Of a stretch of 6,223 bases of DNA, positions 6,063 to 6,223 are shown one piece after another. Below the pieces are notes generated by a model. The model was given only the letters and a program-made list of their open reading frames with translations, had not been told where the DNA came from and searched no databases. Position 1 is the first letter of the stretch; every line of letters starts with the position of its first letter. This DNA is from Niveispirillum sp. (lineage in GTDB: Bacteria > Pseudomonadota > Alphaproteobacteria > Azospirillales > Azospirillaceae), in contig JAEMSB010000296.1 in the NCBI GenBank assembly GCA_016463045.1, positions 1 through 6,223 of the forward strand. The letters are read 5' to 3'. The position numbers were made by a program, and so were the translations under genes.

Positions 6063-6223
6063 ATGGCGGCGCCACTGGGCCTGACCATGGGGGAACCGGC
6101 AGGCATCGGCGGCGACATCGCCCTGAAGGCCTGGATGGAACGCGGGGCGGCATCAGTGCCGCCCTTCGTCTTGCTGGATGACCCCGACCGTATCACGGCG
6201 CTGGCATCAACGCTGGGCCTGGA
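6063..6223 (+). CDS. pdxA: 4-hydroxythreonine-4-phosphate dehydrogenase PdxA, N-terminal fragment
   Basis: PdxA oxidises 4-phosphohydroxy-L-threonine in the cytosol, in the DXP-dependent pathway to pyridoxal 5'-phosphate (vitamin B6). Only the first 53 codons are present; the frame is open to the right edge, out of an expected length of about 330. The call rests on the N-terminal family motif LTMGEPAGIGGDIALKA (residues 7-23), where the GEPAGIG segment is highly characteristic, followed by a PFVLLDDPDRI strand-turn typical of the fold. The ATG at 6063 lies three bases after the surA stop and has AGGA upstream. The surA-pdxA order is conserved in many proteobacteria, commonly followed by rsmA (ksgA), which could lie just beyond the window. 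Confidence 0.93.
   Translation, partial: MAAPLGLTMGEPAGIGGDIALKAWMERGAASVPPFVLLDDPDRITALASTLGL

Overview
The window is high-GC, tightly packed chromosomal DNA. It looks like a housekeeping region of an alphaproteobacterium, probably a Rhodospirillales/Azospirillum-like lineage. That placement is inferred from gene content, protein style and base composition; there is no rRNA or other marker to prove it. I see no mobile element, CRISPR array, tRNA or rRNA.

Left part, minus strand (1-2263). Reading in the direction of transcription, pepA (leucyl aminopeptidase, 2263 to 770) comes first and ends in a GC-rich hairpin with a short T-run (terminator, 752 to 723). Next is a small exported protein of unknown function (694 to 182). 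After a 68-base AT-richer gap with a perfect TATAAT box comes the 5' end of another exported protein, which runs off the left edge (113 to 1).

Right part, plus strand (2468-6223). lptF, lptG, surA and pdxA form a likely operon. lptF and lptG overlap by one base (TGATG), surA follows after 50 bases, and pdxA starts 3 bases after the surA stop and is cut by the right edge. LptF and LptG are the membrane subunits of the LptB2FG transporter that pulls LPS from the inner membrane. SurA is the periplasmic chaperone that helps fold outer-membrane proteins, including the LPS translocon LptD. The core of the region is therefore outer-membrane assembly, with PdxA (vitamin B6 synthesis) carried along as in many proteobacteria.

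pepA and lptF are divergent and share a 204-base intergenic region (2264-2467), the longest gap here. It holds a candidate pepA promoter with a perfect TTGACA box. No gap exceeds 300 bases.

I found no convincing new biological system. The points most worth a second look are the absence of lptD between lptG and surA, the surA start and possible internal promoter, a lone cysteine pair in SurA, and the two unassigned exported proteins.
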